NCBI GenBank assembly: GCA_040756415.1
Contig: JBFLYZ010000029.1
Span: 1 to 41,697, forward strand
Direction: 5' to 3'
DNA: 41,697 nucleotides
Source of the DNA: JBFLYZ01 sp040756415
GTDB lineage: Bacteria; Bacteroidota; Bacteroidia; JADZBD01
The translations under genes were made by a program, and so were the position numbers. The notes under the pieces were generated by a model that was not told the DNA's origin, ran no database searches, and saw only the letters and a program-made list of their open reading frames with translations. Below, one piece after another: positions 25,241 to 33,431 of the stretch (position 1 is the stretch's first letter; each line of letters begins with the position of its first letter).

Positions 25241-26068
25241 TCATTTTGTTGTAAAGTTGTTCGGGGTAAAGATTACACCTGCTCTTAGACGGTTGGTATT
25301 CTGGTCATATTCCAAAAGATTTTCACCATACCCTATATACCACTGAAAGTAAAGCCCGACATTCCAGCCTTTATCAGCTCTTATTTTGAACATTGTATCC
25401 ATTATTAAATTGCCTTTTGTCCCCGATAAGCCTTTTCTTCCCTTGATACTAATATGAAAGTTACTTTCAGAAGTAGCTGGATATTTAAGCGCGAGCTCTC
25501 CAAAGCCAATATAATCAAGCATATCATTATTGGACGAACCGATTCCAAACGGAAACCAAAGCTTAAGGAAAAGAAAAGAATTTAACCTTCTAATTCTCAA
25601 GGGAACATCTGAATACATCTTATTCCAGCTTCTAGAAGGCGGACCATCAAGACCATTAGATTCATGTTCGATACCAAGCCATGTCCATGAGAATTTCTTT
25701 TCAGAGTCATTTCCCCGTATACACAGCCCCGGATTATAATTATTATCCTTAAAAGGTCCGGAATCCCGGAAGATATCCCAAAAAGATTTCTGTGTATACG
25801 TAAGGTAAATAAAACTGGCCTTATTAAATATTTTAATTGGATCATTGTGAAAGCGACACTTTACACTGATATGGAATTTAACATCGGAACTGTAATCTTT
25901 AAATGCCTCTGAGCTGAGGTCGGTACCGGAAGTAATATAATTCTCTTTATATAAAGAGAAAATGTTCTCCTGGCAGCTATCAAATATGGTGTATTCACTT
26001 GCGGTTTGGCCCAAGCCAAACGCATTTATGATAATTATGAAAATGCCGCTTATTAACGTTCTCTTCAT
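25241..26068 (-). CDS. pldA: Outer-membrane phospholipase A (OMPLA/PldA family)
   Basis: A calcium-dependent outer-membrane phospholipase that hydrolyses acyl chains of phospholipids reaching the outer leaflet. The 275-aa product (E. coli PldA is of similar size) has a signal peptide (about 1-21), the family segment YTQKSFWDIF with GPFKDNNYNPG, and the catalytic block LGIEHESNGLDGPPSRSWNK. His135, Ser137 and Asn149 align, with identical spacing, with the E. coli catalytic His142, Ser144 and Asn156. The last strands include WYIGYGENLLEYDQNTNRLR, also a family hallmark. The activity normally needs dimerisation in a disturbed membrane. Base composition is AT-rich. It is probably transcribed with the downstream lipoprotein gene. 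The family assignment is firm. Confidence 0.9.
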   Translation of the reverse strand: MKRTLISGIFIIIINAFGLGQTASEYTIFDSCQENIFSLYKENYITSGTDLSSEAFKDYSSDVKFHISVKCRFHNDPIKIFNKASFIYLTYTQKSFWDIFRDSGPFKDNNYNPGLCIRGNDSEKKFSWTWLGIEHESNGLDGPPSRSWNKMYSDVPLRIRRLNSFLFLKLWFPFGIGSSNNDMLDYIGFGELALKYPATSESNFHISIKGRKGLSGTKGNLIMDTMFKIRADKGWNVGLYFQWYIGYGENLLEYDQNTNRLRAGVIFTPNNFTTK

Positions 26069-26125
26069 ATACGTATTAATTCAAATGCAAAACTCCAACC
26101 GCGAAGACCTATAGTAAAAACGAAT

Positions 26126-26144
26126 TTGCGCTCACAATGCGCAA
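26126..26144. promoter_or_regulatory. Inverted repeat upstream of pldA
   Basis: TTGCGC (26126-26131) and GCGCAA (26139-26144) flank a 7-nt spacer in the 226-nt gap between pldA and the GAF gene, about 58 nt upstream of the pldA ATG. The shape suits a regulator-binding site. No TAnnTTTG promoter is visible in this gap, which otherwise holds only the terminator of the GAF gene. Confidence 0.3.
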
Positions 26145-26271
26145 CTTATTCAATATCTAGGAATGGCCTGCTGTGTGGTTTACCGTGAATTAGGGTTTTC
26201 TACAGGCCAGGAAAGCGGGGCTAAAGTATATAAATAGATGACCCGAAGTCAAGCGTTTTGAAAACTTGTTG

Positions 26272-26296
26272 AAAAAAACCCTGAAGGCAAAGGGTT
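26272..26296 (-). terminator. Intrinsic terminator of the GAF gene
   Basis: On the minus strand AACCCT (26296-26291), an 8-nt loop and AGGGTT (26282-26277) are followed by a run of T reaching 26272. The stem overlaps the TAA stop codon. Confidence 0.7.
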
Positions 26297-26792
26297 ATAA
26301 TGAACTCACCTGGTGCCCGATGCTTAGCTTAGGCAATATCAGCGCCAGCTCCCTGGTCACACCGGCAAGCGAATCCAGGTTCCAGCTTGATTTGGGCCGG
26401 ATGAAGTGCGTAGAGATAACACCCAGCCTTTTACCGCTGTGACCGAGTATGGGCACGGATTTCACCGCCCGGTAGCCAGCCGCCTCCACGATATGCAAAT
26501 GGGGCGCAAAGGCCGCATCCATCCTCACATCGTTCACGGTAACGGTATTTCCCACGCCTATAGCCCTGCCGCAGCAAGAACCGTCAAAAGGCCTCACCAC
26601 TTTGAAATGCGAGATGAACTCTTCGGTAAAGCCCTCGTAAGCCACCAGGTGCAGCTCATTCTTATCCGCATCAAAAACCTGGAACGTGCATTTGCCGGTG
26701 TCATCTTTAACCAGGGCCTGACCAAGAAGGGAGAGGATGCTATTCTCCAGGGCCCGGGGAATGAGCACGGGACCCGAAATGATCTTAGGCAT
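26295..26792 (-). CDS. GAF-domain protein
   Basis: A single GAF domain (165 aa) with no kinase, cyclase or DNA-binding part. The core has FQVFDADKNELHLVAYEGF, FDGSCCGRAIGVGNTVTVND, MDAAFAPHLHIVEAAGYRAV and SVPILGHSGKRLGVISTHF, which closely follows GAF domains of redox- or ligand-sensing histidine kinases. Two adjacent Cys (SCCGRA) could sense redox state, but CGRA is also common in domains without that role. I chose the ATG at 26792; a TTG two codons upstream is in frame but overlaps the promoter-like box. Likely a stand-alone sensor acting on a partner encoded elsewhere. Confidence 0.85.
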   Translation of the reverse strand: MPKIISGPVLIPRALENSILSLLGQALVKDDTGKCTFQVFDADKNELHLVAYEGFTEEFISHFKVVRPFDGSCCGRAIGVGNTVTVNDVRMDAAFAPHLHIVEAAGYRAVKSVPILGHSGKRLGVISTHFIRPKSSWNLDSLAGVTRELALILPKLSIGHQVSSL

Positions 26793-26796
26793 ATCC

Positions 26797-26804
26797 AAAA
26801 AGTA
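26797..26804 (-). promoter_or_regulatory. -7-like box directly before the GAF gene
   Basis: The minus strand reads TACTTTTT (one mismatch to TAnnTTTG), followed by four bases and the ATG. This is the same compact arrangement as at ybeY and the IPExxxVDY gene. Confidence 0.4.
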
Positions 26805-26979
26805 TAGGGCCCAAATTTATTTTTCGCTTCGCTAGCCCGTAAAAAATTTTCGGTGAACTGATGCTGGCTGATGTTAAAAAAAATAAAATTCCGGGTAAAC
26901 AGCCAACGTTTAACGCCATAGGCCCCCTCAGCGCCTATACACGATCAGTTCCTATTCCCATAAAGAGATCCATCGGGGA

Positions 26980-27013
26980 GCCGGGGATCGCGCACAACCC
27001 CGGCATTCTTTTT
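26980..27013 (+). promoter_or_regulatory. Terminator-like hairpin in front of the small secreted gene at 27041
   Basis: GCCGGGG (26980-26986) and CCCCGGC (26998-27004) pair perfectly around an 11-nt loop and are followed by ATTCTTTTT. It lies 27 nt before the ATG, with no plus-strand gene upstream for it to end, so an attenuator role is possible. Confidence 0.4.
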
Positions 27014-27040
27014 GCGTATAACAGTTTAAAGTCGGGCGGT

Positions 27041-27544
27041 ATGATGCGGATCTTAAGCATATTATTCTTTCTTACCCTGGCAACAGCCCCTGCCCTGCTC
27101 GACCCCTACCGACAAAAGCTGGCCGGCACGTACGAAGTGCACAAGTATAAAAAACTGAACCCCTACGATATATCGGAAACCCCCGAGCTCGTCCTGAACG
27201 AGGACCATACCTTTCTGCTTAAGTTCTACAACGCCCATTACCAGGGCACCTGGAGGGCCGATGACTATGGTGCCTGGAGCGTGATCGATTTTACCTTTGC
27301 CGACAAAACGGCCGCAGTGGGGAAGATAACGGGCGCTGATAAGGAGGTGATCGAGCTCTTTACCCCCGCCCATTTCCGATGTAAGCGCTACCGCGCCATA
27401 TCCTTTAAAAGGGCGCAAAACACCGTCACGCGCGCCTATCTGACAGCGCCCAGGAGCGATCCACATGAGCGGCCCAGCGAAACCAAGCACAGGAATGGCG
27501 AAGCCTTTCTCTTTCTCCCCTCCCGAAAATCACAGCCCGGCTGA
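27041..27544 (+). CDS. Small secreted protein, possibly lipocalin-like
   Basis: A 167-aa protein with a short signal peptide (MRILSILFFLTLATAPALL) and one beta-rich domain: LAGTYEVHKYKKLNPYD, LVLNEDHTFLLKFYNAHYQG, TWRADDYGAWSVIDFTFADK, then a basic tail rich in Arg, Ser and Pro. The pattern 'L-GTY, E-DHTF, GTW' recalls lipocalin-like or copper-resistance-like small domains of Bacteroidota, but I cannot assign a family. The frame is open for 60 codons upstream, yet that part has no signal-peptide character and spans a hairpin, so I chose the Met pair at 27041. Confidence 0.75.
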   Translation: MMRILSILFFLTLATAPALLDPYRQKLAGTYEVHKYKKLNPYDISETPELVLNEDHTFLLKFYNAHYQGTWRADDYGAWSVIDFTFADKTAAVGKITGADKEVIELFTPAHFRCKRYRAISFKRAQNTVTRAYLTAPRSDPHERPSETKHRNGEAFLFLPSRKSQPG

Positions 27545-27592
27545 GTGCGCACGCGCTTTCCCGCACCCTATTCCCCTTATCTTCATTTTCCT

Positions 27593-27600
27593 TAACTTTA
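27593..27600 (+). promoter_or_regulatory. -7-like box before the biotin carrier gene
   Basis: TAACTTTA (one mismatch to TAnnTTTG) ends four bases before the ATG at 27605. No -33 TTG at normal spacing is visible. Confidence 0.42.
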
Positions 27601-27604
27601 CCTC

Positions 27605-28108
27605 ATGCTAAAAGTCAAGGTCAATAATAAGAAAGAGCATGCCGTGGAGCTCATCAGCGAAAGGGAGGGCAGCGTAAACGGTAAGAAATTTGCATGGGAT
27701 GCCGTTGAAATAAAGCCCGGAACTTTTCATATCCTGAAAGACGATACATCTTATACGGCCGAAGTGGTGAAGGCCGATCATAAGACCAAGACCTTTACCG
27801 TGAAAGTGAACGGCAATAAGTACACCCTTCAGGCTAAGGATAAATACGATGAATTGCTCGAGAAGCTGGGCATGGATGCCGGCAGCGCTGCCCGGGTGAA
27901 CGACATGAAAGCGCCCATGCCAGGACTGGTGCTGGATATCCGCGTGAATGAGGGATCGGCTGTCAAGAAAGGAGATGCGCTGATCGTGCTTGAGGCCATG
28001 AAGATGGAGAACATCCTCAAATCGCCTGCCGATGGCACCATCAAAAAGGTGAACGTGAAAAAAGGCGCGGCCGTGGAAAAGAACCAGGTGCTGGTCACCT
28101 ACGAATGA
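27605..28108 (+). CDS. Biotin carboxyl carrier protein (acyl-CoA carboxylase type)
   Basis: A biotin-carrying subunit that shuttles carboxyl groups between a biotin carboxylase and a carboxyltransferase. The 167-aa protein has an N-terminal beta-rich region (1-95) and a C-terminal biotinyl domain beginning APMPGLVLDIRVNEGSAVKK. The biotin attachment site is Lys133 in EAMKMEN, and the domain ends VKKGAAVEKNQVLVTYE. In Bacteroidota such proteins usually serve propionyl- or acetyl-CoA carboxylases and sit beside the other subunits. Here no carboxylase gene is present in the window and the neighbour is a superoxide dismutase 32 nt downstream. Confidence 0.92.
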   Translation: MLKVKVNNKKEHAVELISEREGSVNGKKFAWDAVEIKPGTFHILKDDTSYTAEVVKADHKTKTFTVKVNGNKYTLQAKDKYDELLEKLGMDAGSAARVNDMKAPMPGLVLDIRVNEGSAVKKGDALIVLEAMKMENILKSPADGTIKKVNVKKGAAVEKNQVLVTYE

Positions 28109-28140
28109 CCTCTTTGCACAAAACAAAAACATCAACCCCC

Positions 28141-28911
28141 ATGGATAAGAAAAACACCCGCAGGGAATTCCTGAAAACCACCGGCATACTCGCTGCCGGA
28201 ACGCTAACCCTTTCCGCCTTTGGCAAAAATCCCATTGAAGCATCCGGCCTGCTCCATAACGTGGAGTTCAAGCTCGAGCCCCTGCCTTACGGTTATGCCG
28301 ACCTGGAACCTTACATCGATGCCCAGACCATGGAGATCCATTATGCCAAGCATCACCAGGCCTATGTGGACAACCTCAATAAAGCCATCAAGGAGAACAA
28401 CCTGGGGCATTTTTCCATAGAGGGCTCTTTTGCCATGATGGAAAAGTTCCCGGCCGCTGTGCGCAACAATGCGGGCGGGCATTACAACCATAGCCTGTTC
28501 TGGAAGATGATGGCGCCCAAGGGCGTGGAAACGCTCTCGGTCAATTCCGACAGCCCGGAAACGACCGGCCAGCCGGGCGAAAAGCTGATGGCCTCTATTA
28601 CCAAGAGCTTCGGCTCGATGGAGGCGTTTAAGGAGAAGTTCAGCGCGGCCGCCAAAGGCCATTTTGGCTCGGGATGGGCCTGGCTGGTGGTGAACGCTAA
28701 GAAAGAGCTGGAAATAGGCACCACTCCTAACCAGGATAATCCCCTGATGAGCGTTTCGGCCTTTAAGGGAAAACCCGTGCTGGCCCTTGACGTATGGGAA
28801 CACGCCTATTACCTCAAGCACCAGAACAAGCGGGCCGATTACATTACAGCCTGGTGGAACGTGGTGAACTGGAGCTATGTAGACCAGCTCTATGCATTGG
28901 CTGTGATGTAA
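28141..28911 (+). CDS. Fe/Mn superoxide dismutase with Tat signal peptide
   Basis: Converts superoxide to oxygen and hydrogen peroxide. The 256-aa protein has the full Fe/Mn-SOD fold with metal ligands His67 (MEIHYAKHHQAYVDNLN), His117 (GGHYNHSLFW), Asp217 and His221 (ALDVWEHAYYLKHQNKR). It differs from cytoplasmic enzymes by about 45 extra N-terminal residues that form a Tat signal: TRREFLK (Arg7-Arg8) followed by a mildly hydrophobic stretch to about residue 28. Export in folded, metal-loaded form is therefore predicted, giving periplasmic or outer protection. I chose the ATG at 28141; the frame is open 12 codons further but overlaps the biotin carrier gene. Fe versus Mn cannot be settled by eye. 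Confidence 0.93.
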   Translation: MDKKNTRREFLKTTGILAAGTLTLSAFGKNPIEASGLLHNVEFKLEPLPYGYADLEPYIDAQTMEIHYAKHHQAYVDNLNKAIKENNLGHFSIEGSFAMMEKFPAAVRNNAGGHYNHSLFWKMMAPKGVETLSVNSDSPETTGQPGEKLMASITKSFGSMEAFKEKFSAAAKGHFGSGWAWLVVNAKKELEIGTTPNQDNPLMSVSAFKGKPVLALDVWEHAYYLKHQNKRADYITAWWNVVNWSYVDQLYALAVM

Positions 28912-28975
28912 GCTTTCGATCCCTTAAAAAAGCAGGTACAGGCCGCCCAGAGGTTTTTAGAGCCTTTTAACAAAC

Positions 28976-29011
28976 TTTTTGAGGAAAATCCCGTTATAAT
29001 TCATAAATTTA
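28976..29011 (+). promoter_or_regulatory. Weak promoter candidate upstream of the DUF4175 cluster
   Basis: TTTTTG (28976-28981) and TAAATTTA (29004-29011) are separated by 22 nt, slightly long for a -33/-7 pair. The leader would be about 135 nt. I see nothing else clear in the 240-nt gap 28912-29151. Confidence 0.28.
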
Positions 29012-29151
29012 TGTCCATTTCCGGGCAAAACTGAGGAATAAAGCCTGCCCTTAAGCTTTTTCCCCGCTGAATTTGCCACCAGGCAGGTTTTTCGCCCGGA
29101 GATCTGTGAAATTCCGCCCTTTAGCACATCTTAAGAGAAAGAGGTCAAAAC

Positions 29152-32100
29152 ATGGAAATGAAGAGCAATTACGATACGCTGATCGGCAAGCTGGATGAGT
29201 TCATTCGCAAGTACTACAAGAACCAGCTCATACGCGGAGGCATTTACACGGTGGCCGCTGTGCTGGCGTTCTACCTGGCCGTTGTGCTGCTCGAATATTA
29301 CGCGCGCTTCGATACGGGCATGCGCACCTTCCTTTTTTACGCTTTCGTACTCACCAACGCCTTCATCATCGGCAGGCTGGTGATCATCCCCGTCCTGAAG
29401 CTCAACCGGCTGGGAAAGATCATATCGCACGAGCAGGCTTCTGAAATAATCGGCAGGCATTTTTCGCAGGTGCAGGATAAGCTGCTTAACGTTCTCCAGC
29501 TTAAGAAGGCCTCCGAGATGCAGAGCGGCTCAGCGCTGCTTACCGCCAGCATAGACCAGAAAATAAAAGAGCTCCGGTCCATTCCTTTTTCATCGGCCAT
29601 CGACCTTTCCCAGAACAAGAGATACCTTAAATACGCTCTTCCTCCCTTTTGCGTTTTTATCATCATCCTCTTTGCGGCACCCAGCCTCATCACCGAGCCC
29701 ACCAAGCGCATTGTTGAACACGGCACTTTTTTCGAGGAGGAGGCACCCTTCCAGTTCGTGATCCGCAACAGCGAGCTCAAAGGCGTACAGCACGAGGATT
29801 TCGAGCTGGGCATCAAGCTCACCGGCAACGAGATCCCCGAAAAAATATTTATCGAGATCGAAGGCAACGAATTTCCGCTGACCAGGGAGAACACGGTCAA
29901 TTTCAATTATATCTTCAAGAACATACAGAAGAACATCAAATTTCGCCTTTCGGGCGATGGCTTTAAATCCAAGGAGTACGAGCTTACCGCCCTCCCCAAG
30001 CCCATCCTGCTCGATTTTGATATCGCGTTGAGCTATCCCAAGTACCTGGGCAAGAAGGATGAGGTGATCAGGAACACGGGCGACCTGGTGGTGCCGGCCG
30101 GAACGAAGATCAGTTGGAAGTTCAACACGCAGAACACCAAAGTGCTTCGTATCAGCTTTAACGATACCTCCTTCGCTTTACCGCAAACGGCCGAAAACAC
30201 TTATGCCTGGTCGGCCCGCCTGCTGAAGGACCAGATGTATTCCGTTACCACGGCCAATGATTTCCTCAGGAGCAAGGATTCGGTGCTCTATTCCATCAGC
30301 GTGATACCCGACCTGTACCCCGGCATCCAGGTGCAGGAGACCAAAGATTCGGTGTTTACCAAACGCATATACTTCAACGGGCAGGTGAAGGACGATTACG
30401 GCTTCAGCAGGCTTTCTTTCAACTACCAGTTGGTGCGCGATAACGACTCCATTAAAGGCGATACCGGCAAGCCGGTCTCCGAAACCCTGCCCGTGACCAA
30501 GGCGCTGAACCAGGACCAGTTCTATTACTACTGGGACCTGAACGGCATAGAGGTGAATCCGGGCGACCGTATTGAATACTATTTCGAGATCTCCGATAAC
30601 GATGGGGTGAACGGGGCCAAATCCACGCGCAGCCAGCGCATGGTCTTCAAGGTGCCCACCCTGCGCGAGCTCTCGGACAAGACCGACCAGAAGAACGATG
30701 AATTGCAGAAGGACCTGGAGCAAAGCATCAAGGATGCCAAGCAGATCCAGAAGGAGATCGATGAGCTGACCAAGAAGCTGCTCGAAAAGAAGAACGTTTC
30801 GTGGGAGGAGAAAAAGAAGCTGGAGGACCTGCTCAGCAAGCAGAAAGAGCTGCAGAAGAAGATCGAGGACATGAAGAAGGAGAACCAGGTCAACAACCAG
30901 CAGCAGCAGGAATACAAGCAGCAGAACGAAAGCCTGCTGGAAAAGCAGAAGCAGTTGGAGGAGCTGTTTGAAAGCATTATGACCCCCGAGATGAAGCAGA
31001 AATACGAGGAGCTGCAAAAGCTCATGGAGCAGATGGACAAGAACAAGATGCAGGAGATGCTCGAAAAGATGAAGATGGACAACAAAGACCTGGAAAAGGC
31101 CCTCGACCGCCAACTGGAGATGTTCAAGCAACTGCAGTTCGAGCAGAAGCTGGACGATATACAGAAGAACCTGGAGGAGCTGCAGAAAAAGCAGGATGAG
31201 CTGAGCAAAGAGAGCGAAGAGAAGGGCGCTGACAGCAAGGAGCTCAAGGAAAAGCAGGATTCGCTGAACAAGGAGTTCGAGAACATACGCAAGGACCTTG
31301 ACGAGCTGCAAAAAATGAACGAAGAGCTGGAGCAGCCCAACGACCTGAAGAATACCGACCAGCAGGAGCAGAGCATAGAGCAGGACATGAAGAAGAGCAG
31401 CGAGCAACTGCAGCAGAACAGCAAGAAAGACGCTTCCAAATCGCAGAAGAGCTCCTCGCAGAAAATGCAGCAGCTTCAGCAGCAGCTTTCGCAGATGCAA
31501 TCGTCTATGCAGCAGGAGAGCCAGGAAGAGGATATGAACGCCCTGCGCCAGATACTGGATAACCTGGTGCAGCTCTCCATGGACCAGGAGGCGCTGATGG
31601 CCAAGTTCGGCAAGACCAAGCCCGACAACCCGCAGTACGGCAAGCTCATCCAGGAGCAGAAGAAGCTAAAGGACGATGCCAAGCTCATCGAGGACAGCCT
31701 GCTTGCCCTGAGCAAGCGCGTGTTCGCCATCCAGCAGATCGTGAACAAGGAGATCACGGCCATCAATAATAACATGGATAAGTCCATTGAAAACTATGTG
31801 GCCGCCCAGAGCGAGCCTTATTTCGGCATGAAGCAGCAATACCTTTCGCAGGGCGCTTCGCGGCAGCAATATTCCATGACCTCGATCAACAACCTGGCCC
31901 TGCTGCTGAGCGAGGCCCTGGAGCAGATGCAGCAGCAGCAACAGCAGCAGATGCAGGGATCGGGAAGTTGCACCAAGCCGGGGGGCAAGGGACAGAAACC
32001 TTCCATGAGCACCATGAAACAGATGCAGGACGCCCTTAACAAGCAGATCGAGGAACTGAAGAAGCAGATGGAACAGGGAAAAAAGGATGGTAATAAGGAC

Positions 32101-32568
32101 GGCAACAAAGGCCAGAACGGCAAGAAAGACGGTAAGGACGGCCAGGGGGGAACTGGCGGCATGAGCGAGATGCTGGTCAAGCTGGCCGCCCAGCAGGAGG
32201 CCCTCAGGCAGATGCTGCAGGAAATGATGAGCAACGGGGATACGCCCGGGGATGCCAAGGACCTTATGAAGAAAATGGAAGAGACTGAGAATGACCTGGT
32301 TAACAAGCAAATAACCCAGGAAACCATCAAACGCCAACAGGAGATACTGACCAAATTGCTTGATTACGAGAAGGCTGAAAAGGAGCGCGAAATGGAGGAA
32401 AAAAGGGAGTCGAAAGAGGGAAAAAATGAGAATTTGAGTAACCAAAATCAGTTTTTGGAGTATAATAGGCAGAAGCAGAAAGAAGCCGAACTGCTTAAGA
32501 CCGTTCCGCCAGCTCTGCTTCCTTTTTACAAAATGAAAGTAACCGAATATTTCAACAACTTTGAGTAA
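29152..32568 (+). CDS. DUF4175-family giant coiled-coil membrane protein
   Basis: A 1138-aa protein of the Bacteroidota DUF4175 type, function unknown. The N-terminus has two transmembrane helices (about 28-46 and 54-75) and a third near 162-180. A beta-rich, Ig-like region follows (about 195-510; for example FLSYPKYLG-type strands and YYFEISDNDGVNGAK). A very long Lys/Glu/Gln coiled coil spans about 515-800. Next comes a Gln/Met-rich part with a run of seven Gln near residue 928, then a Gly/Lys/Asn-rich linker and a final helical region. The topology suggests a large domain outside the cytoplasmic membrane. It is 14 nt upstream of an RsbW-like ATPase and belongs to the cluster ending in ybeY. 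The start could also be the second Met, two codons in. Confidence 0.88.
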   Translation: MEMKSNYDTLIGKLDEFIRKYYKNQLIRGGIYTVAAVLAFYLAVVLLEYYARFDTGMRTFLFYAFVLTNAFIIGRLVIIPVLKLNRLGKIISHEQASEIIGRHFSQVQDKLLNVLQLKKASEMQSGSALLTASIDQKIKELRSIPFSSAIDLSQNKRYLKYALPPFCVFIIILFAAPSLITEPTKRIVEHGTFFEEEAPFQFVIRNSELKGVQHEDFELGIKLTGNEIPEKIFIEIEGNEFPLTRENTVNFNYIFKNIQKNIKFRLSGDGFKSKEYELTALPKPILLDFDIALSYPKYLGKKDEVIRNTGDLVVPAGTKISWKFNTQNTKVLRISFNDTSFALPQTAENTYAWSARLLKDQMYSVTTANDFLRSKDSVLYSISVIPDLYPGIQVQETKDSVFTKRIYFNGQVKDDYGFSRLSFNYQLVRDNDSIKGDTGKPVSETLPVTKALNQDQFYYYWDLNGIEVNPGDRIEYYFEISDNDGVNGAKSTRSQRMVFKVPTLRELSDKTDQKNDELQKDLEQSIKDAKQIQKEIDELTKKLLEKKNVSWEEKKKLEDLLSKQKELQKKIEDMKKENQVNNQQQQEYKQQNESLLEKQKQLEELFESIMTPEMKQKYEELQKLMEQMDKNKMQEMLEKMKMDNKDLEKALDRQLEMFKQLQFEQKLDDIQKNLEELQKKQDELSKESEEKGADSKELKEKQDSLNKEFENIRKDLDELQKMNEELEQPNDLKNTDQQEQSIEQDMKKSSEQLQQNSKKDASKSQKSSSQKMQQLQQQLSQMQSSMQQESQEEDMNALRQILDNLVQLSMDQEALMAKFGKTKPDNPQYGKLIQEQKKLKDDAKLIEDSLLALSKRVFAIQQIVNKEITAINNNMDKSIENYVAAQSEPYFGMKQQYLSQGASRQQYSMTSINNLALLLSEALEQMQQQQQQQMQGSGSCTKPGGKGQKPSMSTMKQMQDALNKQIEELKKQMEQGKKDGNKDGNKGQNGKKDGKDGQGGTGGMSEMLVKLAAQQEALRQMLQEMMSNGDTPGDAKDLMKKMEETENDLVNKQITQETIKRQQEILTKLLDYEKAEKEREMEEKRESKEGKNENLSNQNQFLEYNRQKQKEAELLKTVPPALLPFYKMKVTEYFNNFE
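31924..31956 (+). repeat. CAG-rich triplet tract in the DUF4175 gene
   Basis: A run of CAG codons with one CAA encodes a Gln tract flanked by Met. Slippage here would change length in steps of one residue without breaking the frame. Confidence 0.6.
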
Positions 32569-32582
32569 CCTTTCTACACCCC

Positions 32583-32999
32583 ATGGTATTAACCGAAAAT
32601 CAGAAAATCAGCATTTCATCGAAATCTGAGAACATCGTCCTTGTGGAGAAAATGGTTGAAGACGTTTGCGACCTTTTCAACATCCCGGAGGATCACTATG
32701 GAAATATTCTTGTAGCGCTTACCGAGGCCGTTAACAATGCCATTTACCACGGCAACAAGGCCGATCCCGAAAAGAACATAGAGATCTCGTTCCGCAGCAA
32801 GACCGATCATATCGCGTTCATCATTAAGGACGAAGGCGAGGGCTTTGACCACACTTCCCTGCCCGATCCGACCAATCCCGAGAACATCGAGAAGCCGCAC
32901 GGACGCGGGGTGTTTTTAATGCGCAACCTGGCCGACAAGGTGGAGTTCAAGGACAAGGGCAGCACGGTGGTGCTGACCTTCAGGCTGAGCGGGAATTAA
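32583..32999 (+). CDS. RsbW/SpoIIAB-like GHKL ATPase (possible anti-sigma factor)
   Basis: A stand-alone histidine-kinase-like ATPase domain (138 aa). Motifs: N-box EAVNNAIYHGNKAD, G1 box DEGEGFD and G2 box HGRGVFLMRNLAD. It lacks a receiver, dimerisation domain or phospho-His region. Such proteins are serine kinases that bind anti-anti-sigma factors or sigma factors, or more general switch proteins. It is 14 nt downstream of the DUF4175 gene and almost certainly co-transcribed. No SpoIIAA-type antagonist or sigma factor is encoded in the window, so the target is unknown. Confidence 0.9.
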   Translation: MVLTENQKISISSKSENIVLVEKMVEDVCDLFNIPEDHYGNILVALTEAVNNAIYHGNKADPEKNIEISFRSKTDHIAFIIKDEGEGFDHTSLPDPTNPENIEKPHGRGVFLMRNLADKVEFKDKGSTVVLTFRLSGN

Positions 33000-33009
33000 T
33001 CGTTCTTAC

Positions 33010-33426
33010 ATGGGCGGGGCCAAAACGTTATGTTATCTCGTTTTGCTTTGTGCCTTATCCGGGTTTACTCCTGCCCCCAACCTCTCTAAGAATTATTTCG
33101 TCATTGACGGGGTGCGTCATGCGACCTATCACAAGCTTGAGCTGCGATCCGGCTCAAAATTCAGATTGAAGGAAAAGAGCTTCAAAGGGGCCTGGCTTAC
33201 AAAAGGGAGCTGGGCGGTTTCCGGTGACACACTGATATTATCAGCCATGACTAAAACGATGAAGTCAGGCCTCAGAAAAAGGGATCAAAGGGATTTCAAG
33301 CTGGTCAAAAAGTACTTTATTGTGCCCGGTGGCCTGAAGGCCGCTAAAAGCGATTCAACCCTGGCCTTTTACTCCGGACCAGAGTGGCGGAAAAGAGGCA
33401 AGCCTTCGCATGTGGCCAATTTTTAA
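33010..33426 (+). CDS. Small secreted protein of unknown function
   Basis: A 138-aa product with a signal peptide (about 1-20, TLCYLVLLCALSGFTPAP) and a basic beta-rich domain (ATYHKLELRSGSKFRLKEKS, GSWAVSGDTLILSAMTKTM), ending in a Lys/Arg-rich tail. I do not recognise a family. The 'GSW-VSGDTLIL' pattern suggests a small lipocalin-like barrel comparable in style to the protein at 27041. It lies between the RsbW-like gene (10 nt) and ybeY (9 nt). Its stop codon is part of the ybeY -7 box. Confidence 0.75.
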   Translation: MGGAKTLCYLVLLCALSGFTPAPNLSKNYFVIDGVRHATYHKLELRSGSKFRLKEKSFKGAWLTKGSWAVSGDTLILSAMTKTMKSGLRKRDQRDFKLVKKYFIVPGGLKAAKSDSTLAFYSGPEWRKRGKPSHVANF

Positions 33427-33431
33427 TTTTG
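33424..33431 (+). promoter_or_regulatory. Promoter -7 box of ybeY
   Basis: TAATTTTG is an exact TAnnTTTG match, overlaps the TAA stop of the preceding gene and ends four bases before the ybeY ATG. It would let ybeY be transcribed separately as a leaderless mRNA. Confidence 0.5.

Noticed and set aside
26861..27040. Longer N-terminus for the small secreted protein at 27041
   Set aside because: The extra 60 codons carry no signal-peptide or domain character and run through a GC-rich hairpin.
30178..31500. Long antisense frame (440 codons) opposite the DUF4175 coiled coil
   Set aside because: Its Leu-only, low-complexity product is the mirror of Gln/Lys/Glu codons on the real strand; no start context or motif.
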